Shown here one piece after another: positions 63,712 to 64,000 of a DNA stretch of 64,000 nucleotides. How positions within the stretch are numbered: position 1 is the stretch's first letter; each line of letters begins with the position of its first letter. A model generated the notes under the pieces. The model was not told where the DNA came from and ran no database searches. It saw only the letters and a program-made list of their open reading frames with translations. Where the stretch lies: positions 1 to 64,000 of the forward strand of contig PDIP01000020.1 of NCBI GenBank assembly GCA_002811645.1, given 5' to 3'. The position numbers were made by a program, and so were the translations under genes. The stretch comes from Corallochytrium limacisporum (Eukaryota > Opisthokonta).

Positions 63712-64000
63712 GGTTGCAAGTTGTAAACTGGCTGTTCGTAGGAAGAACTCTAACGTCCAGTCAAACGGATTCTGTTAGGATTGTTACCAAATAAGATTTG
63801 TGGTTTGTGCGGACATCAATTCGTCCATCCGCGCTTACAAATCCCCGCCACTAAAGTACCCGCAGGTACTGTGATTCACTGATCATATCCGTGGCCTCTG
63901 CAATACAGGAAGGAATAGCAACACATCGTTGCCTGCCCCATCTCTGTGTCCCAGTGTTTGTTGTGTATGTCTGTGTGCTATGGCTCGCTGACCACATCCC
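63712..64000. other. window edge, upstream of the HABP4-like gene
   Basis: 289 bp of ordinary sequence that should contain the HABP4-like promoter. Nothing else was seen. Confidence 0.4.

Overview
The window is nuclear DNA from a eukaryote with a compact, intron-poor genome and the standard genetic code (TAA, TAG and TGA are all used as stops). The clearest lineage hint is a RasGEF with the full Son-of-sevenless layout (histone-fold-like N terminus, degenerate DH, PH, REM, CDC25). Together with a PINX1, a Polo kinase, a B-type calcineurin subunit and an NSL1-like kinetochore protein, this points to an opisthokont, most likely a unicellular relative of animals. A small-genome teretosporean would fit the gene spacing (about 24 genes in 64 kb), but species cannot be fixed from the sequence alone. 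I see three well-supported spliceosomal introns (73, 84 and 100 nt). All start GTAAGT, and two carry a CTAAC branch point.

Layout. 0-9.6 kb: eIF4A3 (minus) diverges from an RMND1/Rmd8-family membrane protein (plus), followed by the SOS-like RasGEF and a two-exon signal peptidase subunit (SPCS3). 9.6-13.7 kb: a 4-kb low-complexity spacer full of microsatellites, purine/pyrimidine tracts and CnGn palindromes. 13.7-22.2 kb: PP2A B56, an unknown tail-anchored coiled-coil protein, a DMAC1-like complex I assembly protein, BCKDHA, a short MFAP1-like splicing protein and a small type I membrane protein. 22.2-29.5 kb: a gene-poor island of ordinary complexity. 29.5-33.7 kb: a 58-residue protein, NSL1-like kinetochore protein, an orphan C-terminal exon and TAPT1. 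36.5-47.8 kb: fatty-aldehyde-type ALDH3, PINX1, Polo kinase, VPS26 and an Avt3/SLC36-type amino acid transporter. 47.8-54.2 kb: another gene-poor stretch, then calcineurin B and a two-exon DsbA/thioredoxin-fold protein. 56-64 kb: a divergent Sec23-like protein, a large P/Q/A-rich protein and a small HABP4/Stm1-like protein. Two assembly gaps (20293-20511 and 54878-55158) are both flanked by G or C runs.

The genes are housekeeping functions (mRNA metabolism, secretion and retromer traffic, Ras signalling, phosphatase and mitotic regulation, mitochondrial metabolism) and form no obvious pathway cluster. The main non-coding signals are: CnGn palindromes confined to spacers that contain a promoter and absent from convergent 3'-3' spacers; CATC/ATCATC-rich sense-strand elements just 3' of at least six genes; and several isolated hairpins, including an 8-bp GC stem followed by ten T's. 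I found no mobile element, CRISPR array, rRNA or convincing tRNA.
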